Shown piece after piece: positions 33,047-41,986 of a stretch of DNA of 64,000 nucleotides. Origin of the DNA: Ezakiella coagulans (GTDB taxonomy: Bacteria > Bacillota > Clostridia > Tissierellales > Peptoniphilaceae). The DNA lies in contig NZ_QEKV01000003.1 of the NCBI RefSeq assembly GCF_003096635.1, forward strand, positions 151,510 through 215,509. The letters run 5' to 3'. The position numbers and the translations under genes were made by a program. Position 1 is the stretch's first letter. Every line of letters begins with the position of its first letter. Below the pieces are notes generated by a model. The model did not search any database, had not been told where the DNA came from, and worked only from the letters and a program-made list of their open reading frames with translations.

Positions 33047-34345
33047 ATGAAATATAAGACACAAATGGAAGCTGCTAAACATGGCTTTGTAACTGACGAA
33101 ATGAAAATTGTAGCCGAAAAAGAAGGCGTTTCAACAGATTATTTGTTAGAAAAAATAGCAATCGGCGAAGTAATTATTCCAAGAAATAAGAATCACAACT
33201 CCATTTCTCCTGAAGGAATCGGTACAGGATTAAAGACAAAAATAAATGTAAATCTCGGTATTTCTAAGGATATAAATGATATGGACCTGGAGATGAAAAA
33301 AGTCGACATGGCTCTCAGTCTCGGTGCCGAAGCGATAATGGATCTTTCGAATTACGGAAAGACTCAAGAGTTTAGAAAGAAACTCCTCGAAAAATCAACC
33401 GCTATGATTGGAACTGTGCCAATGTACGATGCCGTCGGTTTTCTCGACAAGGGGCTAAGTTTTATTAAAGCTGAAGAATTTCTTGATGTTGTCAGAAATC
33501 ATGCCGAAAACGGAGTCGATTTCGTGACCATTCACGCCGGAATTAACAGACAAAATTCAGAAATATATTTAAGAAACAGGCGTGTAAACGAAATTGTTTC
33601 GAGGGGCGGTTCCCTTCTTTTCGGATGGATGAAGATGAACGATAGAGAGAATCCATTTTATGAATATTATGATGAACTCTTGGAAATTTGTAGAGAATAT
33701 GACGTGACACTCTCACTCGGCGACTCGCTTCGCCCTGGTGGTATTGCCGATGCGACTGACCCTGGACAAATTTCAGAACTTATCACTCTCGGAGAGCTTA
33801 CAAAAAGAGCTTGGGAAAAGGATGTGCAAGTTATGATTGAAGGACCGGGCCATGTTCCGATTGGAGATATTGAAATGAATGTAAAACTTGAAAAAAAACT
33901 CTGCCACAATGCCCCTTTCTATGTGTTGGGACCGCTTGTAACCGATATTGCTCCCGGATATGATCACATAACATCTGCCATAGGTGGTGCAATCGCCGCA
34001 GCGCACGGAGCCGACTTCCTTTGCTATGTAACTCCTGCGGAGCATTTGAGACTCCCTGATGTTGACGATGTTAAAGAAGGTATCATCGCTGCAAAAATTG
34101 CAGCACACGCCGGTGATATTAACAAAATTAAAAGTGCTAAAGAATGGGATCTCGAGATGAGTAAACGTCGCCAAAAACTTGATTGGGAAGGCATGTTCGA
34201 GCTCGCAATTGACCCCGTAAAAGCCAGACGATACAGAGCGGAGTCACAACCGACCGACGAACATACTTGCACAATGTGCGGTGCAATGTGCTCTATGAAA
34301 AATATGAATTTAATTCTCGAAGGCAAAGATATAAAAATAGACTAA
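33047..34345 (+). CDS. thiC: Phosphomethylpyrimidine synthase ThiC (radical SAM)
   Basis: ThiC turns aminoimidazole ribotide into HMP-phosphate for thiamin synthesis. The 432-residue protein is the short form lacking the N-terminal extension of proteobacterial ThiC. It has [37 protein letters not shown] and [14 protein letters not shown]. The C-terminal cluster motif is C408-x2-C411-x3-C415, one residue shorter than the CX2CX4C of E. coli or Caulobacter. ATG 33047 is chosen over TTG 33029, which lies inside the leader. Homologous BzaF makes the B12 lower ligand, but the TPP riboswitch points to ThiC. No other thi genes are nearby. Confidence 0.93.
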   Translation: MKYKTQMEAAKHGFVTDEMKIVAEKEGVSTDYLLEKIAIGEVIIPRNKNHNSISPEGIGTGLKTKINVNLGISKDINDMDLEMKKVDMALSLGAEAIMDLSNYGKTQEFRKKLLEKSTAMIGTVPMYDAVGFLDKGLSFIKAEEFLDVVRNHAENGVDFVTIHAGINRQNSEIYLRNRRVNEIVSRGGSLLFGWMKMNDRENPFYEYYDELLEICREYDVTLSLGDSLRPGGIADATDPGQISELITLGELTKRAWEKDVQVMIEGPGHVPIGDIEMNVKLEKKLCHNAPFYVLGPLVTDIAPGYDHITSAIGGAIAAAHGADFLCYVTPAEHLRLPDVDDVKEGIIAAKIAAHAGDINKIKSAKEWDLEMSKRRQKLDWEGMFELAIDPVKARRYRAESQPTDEHTCTMCGAMCSMKNMNLILEGKDIKID

Positions 34346-34347
34346 TT

Positions 34348-34387
34348 AAAAGAGCTTGTATTTCCAATTGGAAACAAGCTCTTTTTT
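34348..34387 (+). terminator. Terminator after thiC (probably bidirectional)
   Basis: AAAAGAGCTTGT and ACAAGCTCTTTT form a 12-bp stem with an A/T loop that itself pairs (TTCCAATTGGAA), followed by TT. It lies between convergent genes. Confidence 0.88.
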
Positions 34388-34393
34388 GTATAA

Positions 34394-35494
34394 TTATTTT
34401 TCGTCACCTGATTTGAAAATTTTCCAAATATCGCTCGACGTACTTTTTAAAAAGTCAAATACATTTATATTTTTTAAATATTCTTCCGCTTCTTTCAGAA
34501 AATTTTGCATCGCAATCTTTCCCATCTCGTAACCGTTCCCGATTTTTTCGTAGCTCTTCTTTGAAAAATCCGTTGTAGCTTCAACGCTCTTCGAGAACAT
34601 TTCCTCAAACTTTTCCTTTCCCATGTATTCGCTCAGCTTCTTCATGTTTTCACTTTTGAAAAACTTATTTATAGAATCCATGTTTTTCTTGTACGCATCA
34701 TTTAAATATTCCCAACTTTTTTCGGCGCCGTTCTTTACATTTTTCGCCTGTTCATTCGAATAATCAAAAATCGCCTTTGTCGCCTTTTTACCATAGTCGT
34801 TTATCGAATCGTAGACATTGTTTATAGTCCTTTTCATCGCCTCAAGCTCAGTATTTTCAGAAATTTCTTTTTCAATATTGTCAACCATCTCATTGAAATC
34901 TATTTTATTATAATTTTCAGTGACATAGTTTACCAATTTATCCGGATTCATTTTTTCAAACATTTCTAAGATTTCTTTTCTTCCTTTGTCCAAAACTTCG
35001 TTCTCTTGAAACGGTTTTGCAAGAAATTTAAATGGCTCCCTGAAATCAAAATCGTCAATCTCATTTTTTAAATAAGCGATATATAGCCTTGCTTCAAGCG
35101 GCGTTTTAAAATCAAGCACTGACTTCTCTTTAAATATTTCTTTTAATTCATCGTGTACTTCGTCTCCTCTGCCCGCTTTGATATATGAGTCGATAATTTT
35201 TAGCCTTTTTTCATAATCCATATCTCGAGTTTTTGTCACCGGATATTTTTCCGCAATTTTCTCAAAGTTTCCTTTTTTGTATTCATAGCCGAAGTCAAAA
35301 AAGAAATAACTTGCAACTAACACAATCGCAATTATTGCAACGGTCATAAGAAGTGCTTTTGAAAAATACCCAAGTTCGGATTTCTTTCGATTGTGAATGT
35401 TAGTAAAATTTTCTTGAGCATCCGTCTTCTCACCGCAAAATCTACAGAACTTTGAATCGTCATCTATTTTCTTTCCACAATTTTTACAATACAT
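34394..35494 (-). CDS. Zinc-ribbon membrane protein, unknown
   Basis: The 366-residue protein starts with a zinc ribbon (C3-x2-C6 and C17-x2-C20). A membrane helix (about 47-65, ALLMTVAIIAIVLVASYFFF) and a long, highly charged alpha-helical external domain follow, without catalytic motifs. This layout recalls TcaA/YvbJ-like zinc_ribbon_2 proteins, but the outer domain differs. It is 11 bp downstream of the oxidoreductase gene. Confidence 0.75.
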   Translation of the reverse strand: MYCKNCGKKIDDDSKFCRFCGEKTDAQENFTNIHNRKKSELGYFSKALLMTVAIIAIVLVASYFFFDFGYEYKKGNFEKIAEKYPVTKTRDMDYEKRLKIIDSYIKAGRGDEVHDELKEIFKEKSVLDFKTPLEARLYIAYLKNEIDDFDFREPFKFLAKPFQENEVLDKGRKEILEMFEKMNPDKLVNYVTENYNKIDFNEMVDNIEKEISENTELEAMKRTINNVYDSINDYGKKATKAIFDYSNEQAKNVKNGAEKSWEYLNDAYKKNMDSINKFFKSENMKKLSEYMGKEKFEEMFSKSVEATTDFSKKSYEKIGNGYEMGKIAMQNFLKEAEEYLKNINVFDFLKSTSSDIWKIFKSGDEK

Positions 35495-35505
35495 ATTCCC
35501 TCCAG

Positions 35506-36576
35506 CTATATTTCCATATATTTTCTGTCAATCTTATCCTTGAGCCACCACGAAAGTCTTCCATAAAACGAAAATTTTCCATAGTTCATGATTGCCTTCT
35601 TGCCACCGCAATTTAAAATTTGCAAATATTTAAGCTGCGGCTCATAACTCTTCTTGTCTCCACTGTTTTTTAGTGCACTCATTAAATTCTCAAGTAGAAA
35701 TGGTGCTTCTCTTATTGCAAAAACTCCTGCTTTTGTAAGATTAGGATACTTGTAAATATTCGCCGAGTCGCCCATTGAAAAAGTGCTTTCATCGACCATA
35801 AGTCTCTCGTCGACCGTTACATAATTCCTGTTGTCAACATCAAAATCGATATATTTAACATCCACACCTTTAAAGCCTGAGGTGAGAAATACATAGTCAA
35901 ATTCGTAGTTCACGCTTTCAGTTATAATGGTGTGGTTTTTAATTTCTGTAACAAAGCTGCCTTCAACCAAATTTATATTTTTCTTGTTTAACAACTTTCT
36001 AACTTTCTTTCTTGATTTCTCGTTAAAATTCTCCAAAATTTCACCCGAGGTTATAATTGTGATGTCGAAGTTTTTAAACGCCTCTCTGAAAGAAAATGCA
36101 AGTTCAACCCCCGACGCTCCGCCGCCTATAAAATAAATCTTTTTCACTTCATCTTTAAACCCTTTTTTTAGAAAACTCTCTTTTGTTTCAATAAGTTCCG
36201 AAATCGGCTTCACATTTAAAACTCCGTTATCATCCACCGGAAAATTTACATTTGCCATACTCCCTAAATTGATTGACAAAAAATCATAACTGTATTCATC
36301 ATTTTCTGTCGTGACCACTTTTTTATTTTTGTCAATCGATATAATCTCCTCTTCCACATAATTCACATTAGCCCGTTTGGAAAGCTCTCTAACATCAAAA
36401 GAAATTTCATCTTCCGTATAAATCCCTTCGACAAAACCGGAGAGCATGCCCGAATAATATTGTCTTCCATAATCTGTTATAAGAGTTATATTTATATCTT
36501 TCAGTGGAGATTTTATAAGCCTTTTTAAAATATTTATATGCCCATGTCCTCCGCCTGCTAAAATCAAATTTTTCAT
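35506..36576 (-). CDS. FAD-dependent pyridine nucleotide-disulfide oxidoreductase (SelD N-terminal-like/NDH-2-like)
   Basis: The 356-residue protein has an N-terminal dinucleotide motif written GGGHGHI rather than GxGxxG, a second Rossmann motif FIGGGASGVELAF, and SMGDSANI near the FAD ribityl site. The GGGHGH variant is typical of proteins related to the domain fused to selenide,water dikinase in some bacteria (TIGR03169-like). Here it stands alone with no selD nearby. Redox-active CxxC is absent, so it is not a disulfide reductase; a quinone or other acceptor is plausible. Confidence 0.8.
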   Translation of the reverse strand: MKNLILAGGGHGHINILKRLIKSPLKDINITLITDYGRQYYSGMLSGFVEGIYTEDEISFDVRELSKRANVNYVEEEIISIDKNKKVVTTENDEYSYDFLSINLGSMANVNFPVDDNGVLNVKPISELIETKESFLKKGFKDEVKKIYFIGGGASGVELAFSFREAFKNFDITIITSGEILENFNEKSRKKVRKLLNKKNINLVEGSFVTEIKNHTIITESVNYEFDYVFLTSGFKGVDVKYIDFDVDNRNYVTVDERLMVDESTFSMGDSANIYKYPNLTKAGVFAIREAPFLLENLMSALKNSGDKKSYEPQLKYLQILNCGGKKAIMNYGKFSFYGRLSWWLKDKIDRKYMEI

Positions 36577-36630
36577 ACAAGCACCTCATATTAATAATAC
36601 CCCATATTAACCTCGATATGCACAAATAAA

Positions 36631-36653
36631 AAAAGCCGTCATAGGCGGCTTTT
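36631..36653 (-). terminator. Terminator after the DUF5058-linked membrane gene
   Basis: AAAAGCCG and CGGCTTTT pair on the minus strand, followed by TTTTTTTATTTG, directly after the stop at 36655. Confidence 0.85.
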
Positions 36654-36654
36654 A

Positions 36655-37359
36655 TCAGTTTTTCTTTTCCATCTTTATGATTTTAGCTTTGTATAGTGCA
36701 TATGCAATTCCCATCGAGATAATTAACATCAAAAGCATTGCATAACCTTCTTTGCCGGCGATGCTTTGAATCAAATATATATATCCGAAAACGAGAATAA
36801 GGTCAATTACAGCAACAAGCGGTTTGTTTTTTGCTTTAAAGCTGCCTGCCGATGTTCCTAAAAATGCGGTTATTCCCATACTTCCATAAAGTGCAGGAAG
36901 AATATAATTTGTCGCCGTAATAAATCCCGGCTTTTCAAGAATCGGCTTTAAAGGAACCAAAAGCACAACTCCGAGTGCAACAATAAGCATTGTTACCATG
37001 CCTGAAACGGTTATTGCAATCATTCCGACAACGTCAGCTTCCTCTGTTCCAGGTTGATGGTTAACGGTGTTTATTGCATTTAGATAGCAAGGGAATTTTA
37101 TATTCATTACATTTCCCAAAATCGAATTCAAATAGCAGGTTGTTCCTGCAATTGGAATCATTGTAAGTTGTTCTGCAAGCGTTGTCGGTACAAAAAGTGC
37201 AAGAAGTGGTCCTGCAACAGATGCTACAAGTGCCGGCTTCGGCCAAATATTGTAAACCGAGCAAATTATTGCAGGTATGCCGAGCATAAGAAGAATTGCG
37301 ATTAGTGTTGCATAGATTCCATATTTATAAGTTTTTTCCATATAACTGCTTATTTTCAT
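36655..37359 (-). CDS. Membrane protein partner of DUF5058 protein, unknown
   Basis: The 234-residue integral membrane protein has about six hydrophobic helices: ATLIAILLMLGIPAIIC, LVASVAGPLLALFVP, MIAITVSGMVTMLIVALGVVLL, ITAFLGTSAGSFK and two at the C-terminus. The motif PIAGTTCYLNSILGNVMNIKFPC is conserved-looking. ATG 37359 is preceded by AAGGAGAAAA; the longer open frame overlaps the upstream gene and is rejected. Translation from the DUF5058 gene 10 bp upstream suggests a two-component membrane complex. Confidence 0.75.
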   Translation of the reverse strand: MKISSYMEKTYKYGIYATLIAILLMLGIPAIICSVYNIWPKPALVASVAGPLLALFVPTTLAEQLTMIPIAGTTCYLNSILGNVMNIKFPCYLNAINTVNHQPGTEEADVVGMIAITVSGMVTMLIVALGVVLLVPLKPILEKPGFITATNYILPALYGSMGITAFLGTSAGSFKAKNKPLVAVIDLILVFGYIYLIQSIAGKEGYAMLLMLIISMGIAYALYKAKIIKMEKKN

Positions 37360-37369
37360 ATTTTTCTCC

Positions 37370-38089
37370 TTACAACAAAATCTTTTCCAAAAATACTGCA
37401 CTGACCATTCCGATAATAAGTGCAAAACTCATTATGAAATCGCCCAACCATTTTACATTGTATTTTTTTGCAATCCAACTTAAAAGCATGGTTGTTACAG
37501 CACTAATGATAAGTGTACAAGCGTGAACTTTTGAAATTACAAATTGTGCCGGAACGAAAACGCTCATCATGCCGACAACCAAAACTGAGAGTAGAAGGTC
37601 TATTACAGGAGTATCTTTTTCTCCGGCCTTCACAACTCCAACGTGCATTTTTTTAAGTACAAAAATGTTAAAAATCATTCCACCCATAATCGCAATACTC
37701 ATGACGAAAAGTATTGCTCCAACTACATCGGCTGTTCCTGTGCTTAGGAAATTGTCAAGCGACGAAAATCCCGCTGCTTTTACAGCTTGGTCTGCCGCAG
37801 TTATTTCATACGGAAGACTTCCTACGACCGACAGACGGAACCATGGCCATGGCACGCCCAAGATCGGCACAAGTGTTATGAGTCCGATAATAATCGAAAT
37901 AGACGGTACAATTGAAAAAATAATCGAACTTCTTATAACCGATTTTATTTTTTCATCTGAGACGCCCAATTCCTTCGCCCTTTTCCTTGCGCGTTTAAAG
38001 AAAAACACGCACATTCCGAAAATGGTGGCAAGTGCTATAAACACAAGAACATATAAAAGTTTGCTGTTAAGCACATCCATAATTTTCAT
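37370..38089 (-). CDS. DUF5058 family membrane protein
   Basis: The 239-residue protein has six or so membrane helices and the DUF5058 (PF16481) pattern IRSSIIFSIVPSISIIIGLITLVPILGVPWPWFRLSVVGSLPYEITAAD. Function unknown; members usually sit beside a second membrane protein, as here, which suggests a transporter. AGAGGTGA precedes the ATG. Confidence 0.82.
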   Translation of the reverse strand: MKIMDVLNSKLLYVLVFIALATIFGMCVFFFKRARKRAKELGVSDEKIKSVIRSSIIFSIVPSISIIIGLITLVPILGVPWPWFRLSVVGSLPYEITAADQAVKAAGFSSLDNFLSTGTADVVGAILFVMSIAIMGGMIFNIFVLKKMHVGVVKAGEKDTPVIDLLLSVLVVGMMSVFVPAQFVISKVHACTLIISAVTTMLLSWIAKKYNVKWLGDFIMSFALIIGMVSAVFLEKILL

Positions 38090-38177
38090 AAAATCACCTC
38101 TAATAATTTTTTATCGTCACCTATATCTTACCACATTTCTCCGCACTTTTCCACATTAACGTTAAATATAAATAAAA

Positions 38178-38197
38178 AAAGCGAACTTCGCCGCTTT
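38178..38197 (-). terminator. Terminator after lrgB
   Basis: A GCGAA-type stem (AAAGCGGCGAAGTTCGCTTT on the minus strand) followed by TTTTATTT, 8 bp past the lrgB stop. Confidence 0.75.
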
Positions 38198-38205
38198 CTT
38201 AAATA

Positions 38206-38862
38206 TTATAAAAACATTCCAAAAATAACTGTAACAATTCCGCTCGCAACCATTGCAAGGCTTGATGCAGCCGCAACTTCGTCGCCCATTTCCGCCGCTT
38301 TTGAAGTGCCGATTGCGTGACTTGCTGAACCTAATGCCAAACCCTGTGCGATTGGATTTTTGATTTTAAATAATTTGAATATTCCATTTGATATTATACT
38401 TCCGAAAATACCCGTCATAATTATTGCAAAAACTGTAATCGAAGGAATGCCACCAATTGCTTCGCTCAGTCCGATTCCAATTGCAGTTGTTATACTCTTC
38501 GGAAGAAAACTCAAAAAATGTTCTTGCTCGAGATTAAACACAAGCTTTATTAAAAATATTGACGCTCCGCTTGTGATTACTCCTACAACTACCCCGACTA
38601 AGATTGCTTTTATATGTTTCTTTAGCTTTTTCATCTCGCGTCTCAAAGGAATAGCAAGTGCAATCGTTGCAGGTGTCAAAAATAGATTTATAACATCGGC
38701 ACCTTCCTTGTAACTCTCGTAATCTATTTTTGTGAATGATAAAATCAAAATTATTGTTATTATACTTAAAAATAACGGATTTAAATAATCCTTACCAGTT
38801 TTTGCCTTTAGTTTATTCATCAGCAAGTAAACTATAAGCGTTAATAAAATTCCTAAAATCAT
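38206..38862 (-). CDS. lrgB: LrgB/CidB family membrane protein
   Basis: The 218-residue protein has the LrgB signatures: FLTPATIALAIPLRREMKKLKKH, LLPKSITTAIGI-like FLPKSITTAIGIGLSEAIGGIPS, and ALGSASHAIGTSKAAEMGDEVAAASSLAM. LrgAB/CidAB proteins modulate murein hydrolase activity and, in several bacteria, pyruvate transport. It overlaps lrgA by 4 bp. No LytSR regulator genes are adjacent. Confidence 0.92.
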   Translation of the reverse strand: MILGILLTLIVYLLMNKLKAKTGKDYLNPLFLSIITIILILSFTKIDYESYKEGADVINLFLTPATIALAIPLRREMKKLKKHIKAILVGVVVGVITSGASIFLIKLVFNLEQEHFLSFLPKSITTAIGIGLSEAIGGIPSITVFAIIMTGIFGSIISNGIFKLFKIKNPIAQGLALGSASHAIGTSKAAEMGDEVAAASSLAMVASGIVTVIFGMFL

Positions 38863-39206
38863 TTCTTTTTCTCCACCAACTTTTGTGTAATCACACCGAC
38901 CGTAATCATTACAATTGCCGTTGAAGCAGTAATGACAAAAATCATTGGAACGGCAACAATTTTTAATACATCTAAATATTTAATAAGTCCAACTCCCGCA
39001 GGAACAAAAAGTATCGGCATAATCTTAATCATATAATCGCCCGTCATTTCCACATCTTCTGTTCTTAAAACCTTTAGTTCAAGCAAAGCAAATAAAATAA
39101 CGATGCCTATAATAGACGGCGGAATTTTTATCGGCATAAGCTTCGCTATAATTTCCGAAATAAAAGTAATGCCGAAATAAATTGCAAGTTCTTTTAATAG
39201 TTTCAT
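38859..39206 (-). CDS. lrgA: LrgA/CidA family membrane protein
   Basis: The 115-residue protein has four hydrophobic helices and the holin-like LrgA pattern IPPSIIGIVILFALLELKVLRTEDVEMTGDYMIKIMPILFVPAGVGL. ATG 39206 is chosen for the GGAGGTAAAT before it. It is coupled to lrgB (ATGA-type overlap). Confidence 0.92.
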   Translation of the reverse strand: MKLLKELAIYFGITFISEIIAKLMPIKIPPSIIGIVILFALLELKVLRTEDVEMTGDYMIKIMPILFVPAGVGLIKYLDVLKIVAVPMIFVITASTAIVMITVGVITQKLVEKKK

Positions 39207-39705
39207 ATTTACCTCCACAGATATTATAACAAAAAATAATTTATTAAACTACAAATTATGTTAACTTAAATTATAAAGCTTTCGTCTATTAAATTTTACG
39301 CAGTAGAAAAACAGTTTCAAAATATTTACAAATTTGTTAATTTATAAAATTCAAAAACAGTTATTACTAATTTTTATTTTTTATTATTAGAAATTGAAAT
39401 CCGTTAAACGCTTAATTTCAAATATATTTTTATATGTTTGCACTCATTTGATAATTATTCATTGCCTTTAATTATATCGAATAATTAATCTTTTTGAAAT
39501 AATTTAATATTTATATTGTAAACAGTGTTACAAATAGAATAAAATGATTACAGTTTGTTTAATATGCTCAAAATCTCTTTATTTTCTTCCAATATTTTTA
39601 TATAATGAAAAAAATCACTAAACAAAATGAGATGGAGCAATTACGATTTAACTAATTATAAATCTGAAGTTGCAAATGGTACTAAATTTTTTTAAGGAGG
39701 TTCTT
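39207..39705. other. Long AT-rich divergent intergenic region between lrgA and an amino-acid permease
   Basis: About 500 bp without a gene. It contains a Rex-like 18-bp palindrome (39516-39533), a weaker inverted repeat TTGAAAT/ATTTCAA (39394-39421, 14-bp spacer), and a TATAAT (39601-39606) about 100 bp before the permease start. I see no RNA gene or degraded ORF. Confidence 0.7.
39516..39533. promoter_or_regulatory. Rex-like 18-bp palindrome upstream of the permease
   Basis: TTGTAAACAGTGTTACAA has perfect 6-bp arms, TTGTAA and TTACAA. It resembles the TTGTnAA-n4-TTnACAA consensus of the NADH-sensing repressor Rex, differing within the inner bases. It sits 68 bp upstream of the nearest -10 box. 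Confidence 0.4.
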
Positions 39706-41136
39706 ATGGAACGACAAGAAAAAAAGATTAGCACGATGACTATGACTTTCATGTGCTTTTCAACTCTTTGGGGATTCGGTAATGTTTTAAACGGCTACGT
39801 TTATTTCAACGGTGTTCAAGTAATTATTCCTTGGATTTGCATGTTTTTGTTGTACTTCATTCCTTATGCCCTTATGGTCGGCGAGCTCGGCTCCGCTTTC
39901 AAACACTTAGGCGGAGGCGTCACTTCATGGATTCAGGAAACATCCAATGCAAAACTCGCTTATTATGCAGGATGGACTTATTGGGCTGTACACATTGCAT
40001 ACATCGCAGGTAAAGGTTCAGGCGGACTTAAAGCTTTAAGCTGGATTATTTTTAGAAATGCAGACATATATGACAACTTTAAAACTATATATGTTCAACT
40101 TGCAACCATAGCAATATTATTTTTCTTCTGTTGGATGGCTACAAGAGGTCTCAGCCCGTTGAAAAAATTGGGTGCTTTGGCAGGTTCAAGCATGTTCATT
40201 ATGGGAATTTTATTTATAATTATGATGTATGCTGCACCTGTGATAAATCCAAACTCAGCATTTTTGAAACAAGACTATTCATTTGCATCGCTTCTTCCAA
40301 AAGTTGACAAAAACTTTTTAAGTAATCTTTCAATTCTGGTGTTTGCGGTAGGTGGTATCGAAAAAATATCTCCGTATGTAAATAAAATGAATGGCGATCC
40401 AGCAAAAGAATTTCCTAAAACAATAATGCTCTCAACACTTATGGTTGTTATAAGTGCAATTTTCGGAACAATTGCAATGGGTATGATGTTTGACGTTGCA
40501 GAAATCAACGCAAACTTTGACTCCTATGCTGCAAATGGTGCCTACTGGGCATTCCAAAAACTCGGTGAATACTATCACGTTGGAAATCTATTCTTAATCA
40601 TCTACGCACTCTGCAACATGATTGGACAATTTTCAACGCTACTTATAAGCATTGACGCACCTTTAAGAATGCTTCTTGAAGACCCGAATGCAAATAAATT
40701 TATCCCACGTAAACTTCTTAAGAAAAACGATAAAGGTGCATACACAAGAGGCATCATAATGGTTGCATGTCTCTCCGGCCTAATCGCAGTTGTTCAAATG
40801 TTCGGACCTGGTGCCGCAACGGTTATGAGACAGCTTACAAAATTAGGCGGCGTTACAATGCCTCTAAGATATCTTTGGGTATTCGTTGCTTACATCGCAC
40901 TTAAGAAAAATCGCGGAGAACTTGAACGCGGATATTCATTTATCAAAAACAAAGGCTTCGGCATTTTCGCAGGTGCATGGTGCTTTATAATCACCTTGGC
41001 TTGCTGTATAATGGGTATGTGGTCACCTGATAAAGTCCAAATGGGATTAAATATTGCAACCCCTGCAATCATAGTTATACTTGGACTGCTACTTCCGATT
41101 ATTAGAAAATCTGAAGATAAAAAAATTCTCGCATAA
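39706..41136 (+). CDS. APC superfamily amino-acid permease (YjeM/glutamate-GABA antiporter-like)
   Basis: The 476-residue protein has about twelve membrane helices. The first helix FMCFSTLWGFGNVLNGYVYF carries the glycine-containing unwound region of APC carriers, and helix 6 has ILVFAVGGIEKISPYV. KLGGVTMPLRYLWVFVAYIAL is typical of the YjeM-like branch. ATG 39706 follows AAGGAGG. Substrate is not provable from sequence; glutamate or a related amino acid would suit the fermentation operon. Confidence 0.85.
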   Translation: MERQEKKISTMTMTFMCFSTLWGFGNVLNGYVYFNGVQVIIPWICMFLLYFIPYALMVGELGSAFKHLGGGVTSWIQETSNAKLAYYAGWTYWAVHIAYIAGKGSGGLKALSWIIFRNADIYDNFKTIYVQLATIAILFFFCWMATRGLSPLKKLGALAGSSMFIMGILFIIMMYAAPVINPNSAFLKQDYSFASLLPKVDKNFLSNLSILVFAVGGIEKISPYVNKMNGDPAKEFPKTIMLSTLMVVISAIFGTIAMGMMFDVAEINANFDSYAANGAYWAFQKLGEYYHVGNLFLIIYALCNMIGQFSTLLISIDAPLRMLLEDPNANKFIPRKLLKKNDKGAYTRGIIMVACLSGLIAVVQMFGPGAATVMRQLTKLGGVTMPLRYLWVFVAYIALKKNRGELERGYSFIKNKGFGIFAGAWCFIITLACCIMGMWSPDKVQMGLNIATPAIIVILGLLLPIIRKSEDKKILA

Positions 41137-41149
41137 AGAAATAATTTAA

Positions 41150-41180
41150 AAAGGCTGTGAGTAAAAAACTCATAGCCTTT
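41150..41180 (+). terminator. Bidirectional terminator between the permease and kinase genes
   Basis: AAAGGCTGTGAGT and ACTCATAGCCTTT pair with one mismatch around AAAAA, followed by ATTTTTT on the plus strand; the other strand is also T-rich. Confidence 0.85.
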
Positions 41181-41185
41181 ATTTT

Positions 41186-41986
41186 TTAATCATACATATT
41201 CAATTTTTTAAAATCCGGAAGAAGCTCCTCTACTCCTGTTTCATTCTTTAGAATTTCTGAAATTATGTTTTGAGCCACAGAAATCTTCTTTTCATTAATT
41301 TCATCATTCGCAGCCAATACTGCAATCATTCCTCCCAAAAGGTCGCCTGTGCCATGAAATTTATTGTGAATATATTTTGATTTTATTTTATAAATATCTT
41401 TGCCATCATAAAATGTATTAATGAAATGTTCCCCGTCCGGCTCACCTTTTAGCAAAATATTTTTTGCGCCCATGAGTTTTAATTTTTTCAATATTTCAAT
41501 TTTTAAGTTCTCGTCATTTACACTAAAATTCGAAAGATCTACTCCCGACAAAATCATACCTTCTGTTAGGTTTGGAAGAATAATTTCAGCGTGCGGTATC
41601 AAGGATTTGTAAAACTCAATTTGCTCGAGTCTCGTTCCCGAATAAAGCTTCCCGTTATCGCCCATTATCGGGTCCAAAACGACCTTTGATTCCCGATGCT
41701 TGATAACGAAGTCGGTTATTCTTTTTGAGACCTCCACGTCGTCGATAAAGCCGATTAAAGCCGCATTAAAATTTACATAAATGTTTTCAATTGAATCCAC
41801 ATAATTCTCAAACTCCGGCATTTTATTTCGAACGAATCCTTTGTAATTCATAGGTGCCGAAAAGATAGTTGTCGGAACTGAAATCGCTTCAATACCGTTT
41901 GCCATAACGACTAGCAGGTTCATTTTAAGAGCGACGGTTCCAATGCCGCATAAATCATTAAATATTATAATTCGTTTCCTTGCCAT
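41186..41986 (-). CDS. Pyridoxamine/pyridoxal kinase-like protein (ribokinase family)
   Basis: The 266-residue protein has the PdxK/PdxY-type layout: IIIFNDLCGIGTVALKMNL, VVLDPIMGDNGKLYSG, ILPNLTEGMILSG, and the anion-hole motif HGTGDLLGGMIA where most members have GTGDLF. It would phosphorylate pyridoxal/pyridoxamine to PLP vitamers. ThiD-type substrates cannot be excluded. It begins directly after the nfo stop. Confidence 0.82.
   Translation of the reverse strand: MARKRIIIFNDLCGIGTVALKMNLLVVMANGIEAISVPTTIFSAPMNYKGFVRNKMPEFENYVDSIENIYVNFNAALIGFIDDVEVSKRITDFVIKHRESKVVLDPIMGDNGKLYSGTRLEQIEFYKSLIPHAEIILPNLTEGMILSGVDLSNFSVNDENLKIEILKKLKLMGAKNILLKGEPDGEHFINTFYDGKDIYKIKSKYIHNKFHGTGDLLGGMIAVLAANDEINEKKISVAQNIISEILKNETGVEELLPDFKKLNMYD

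Noticed and set aside
33047..34345. BzaF (5-hydroxybenzimidazole synthase) instead of ThiC
   Set aside because: A TPP riboswitch, not a cobalamin riboswitch, controls the gene, and no bza or cob genes are adjacent.
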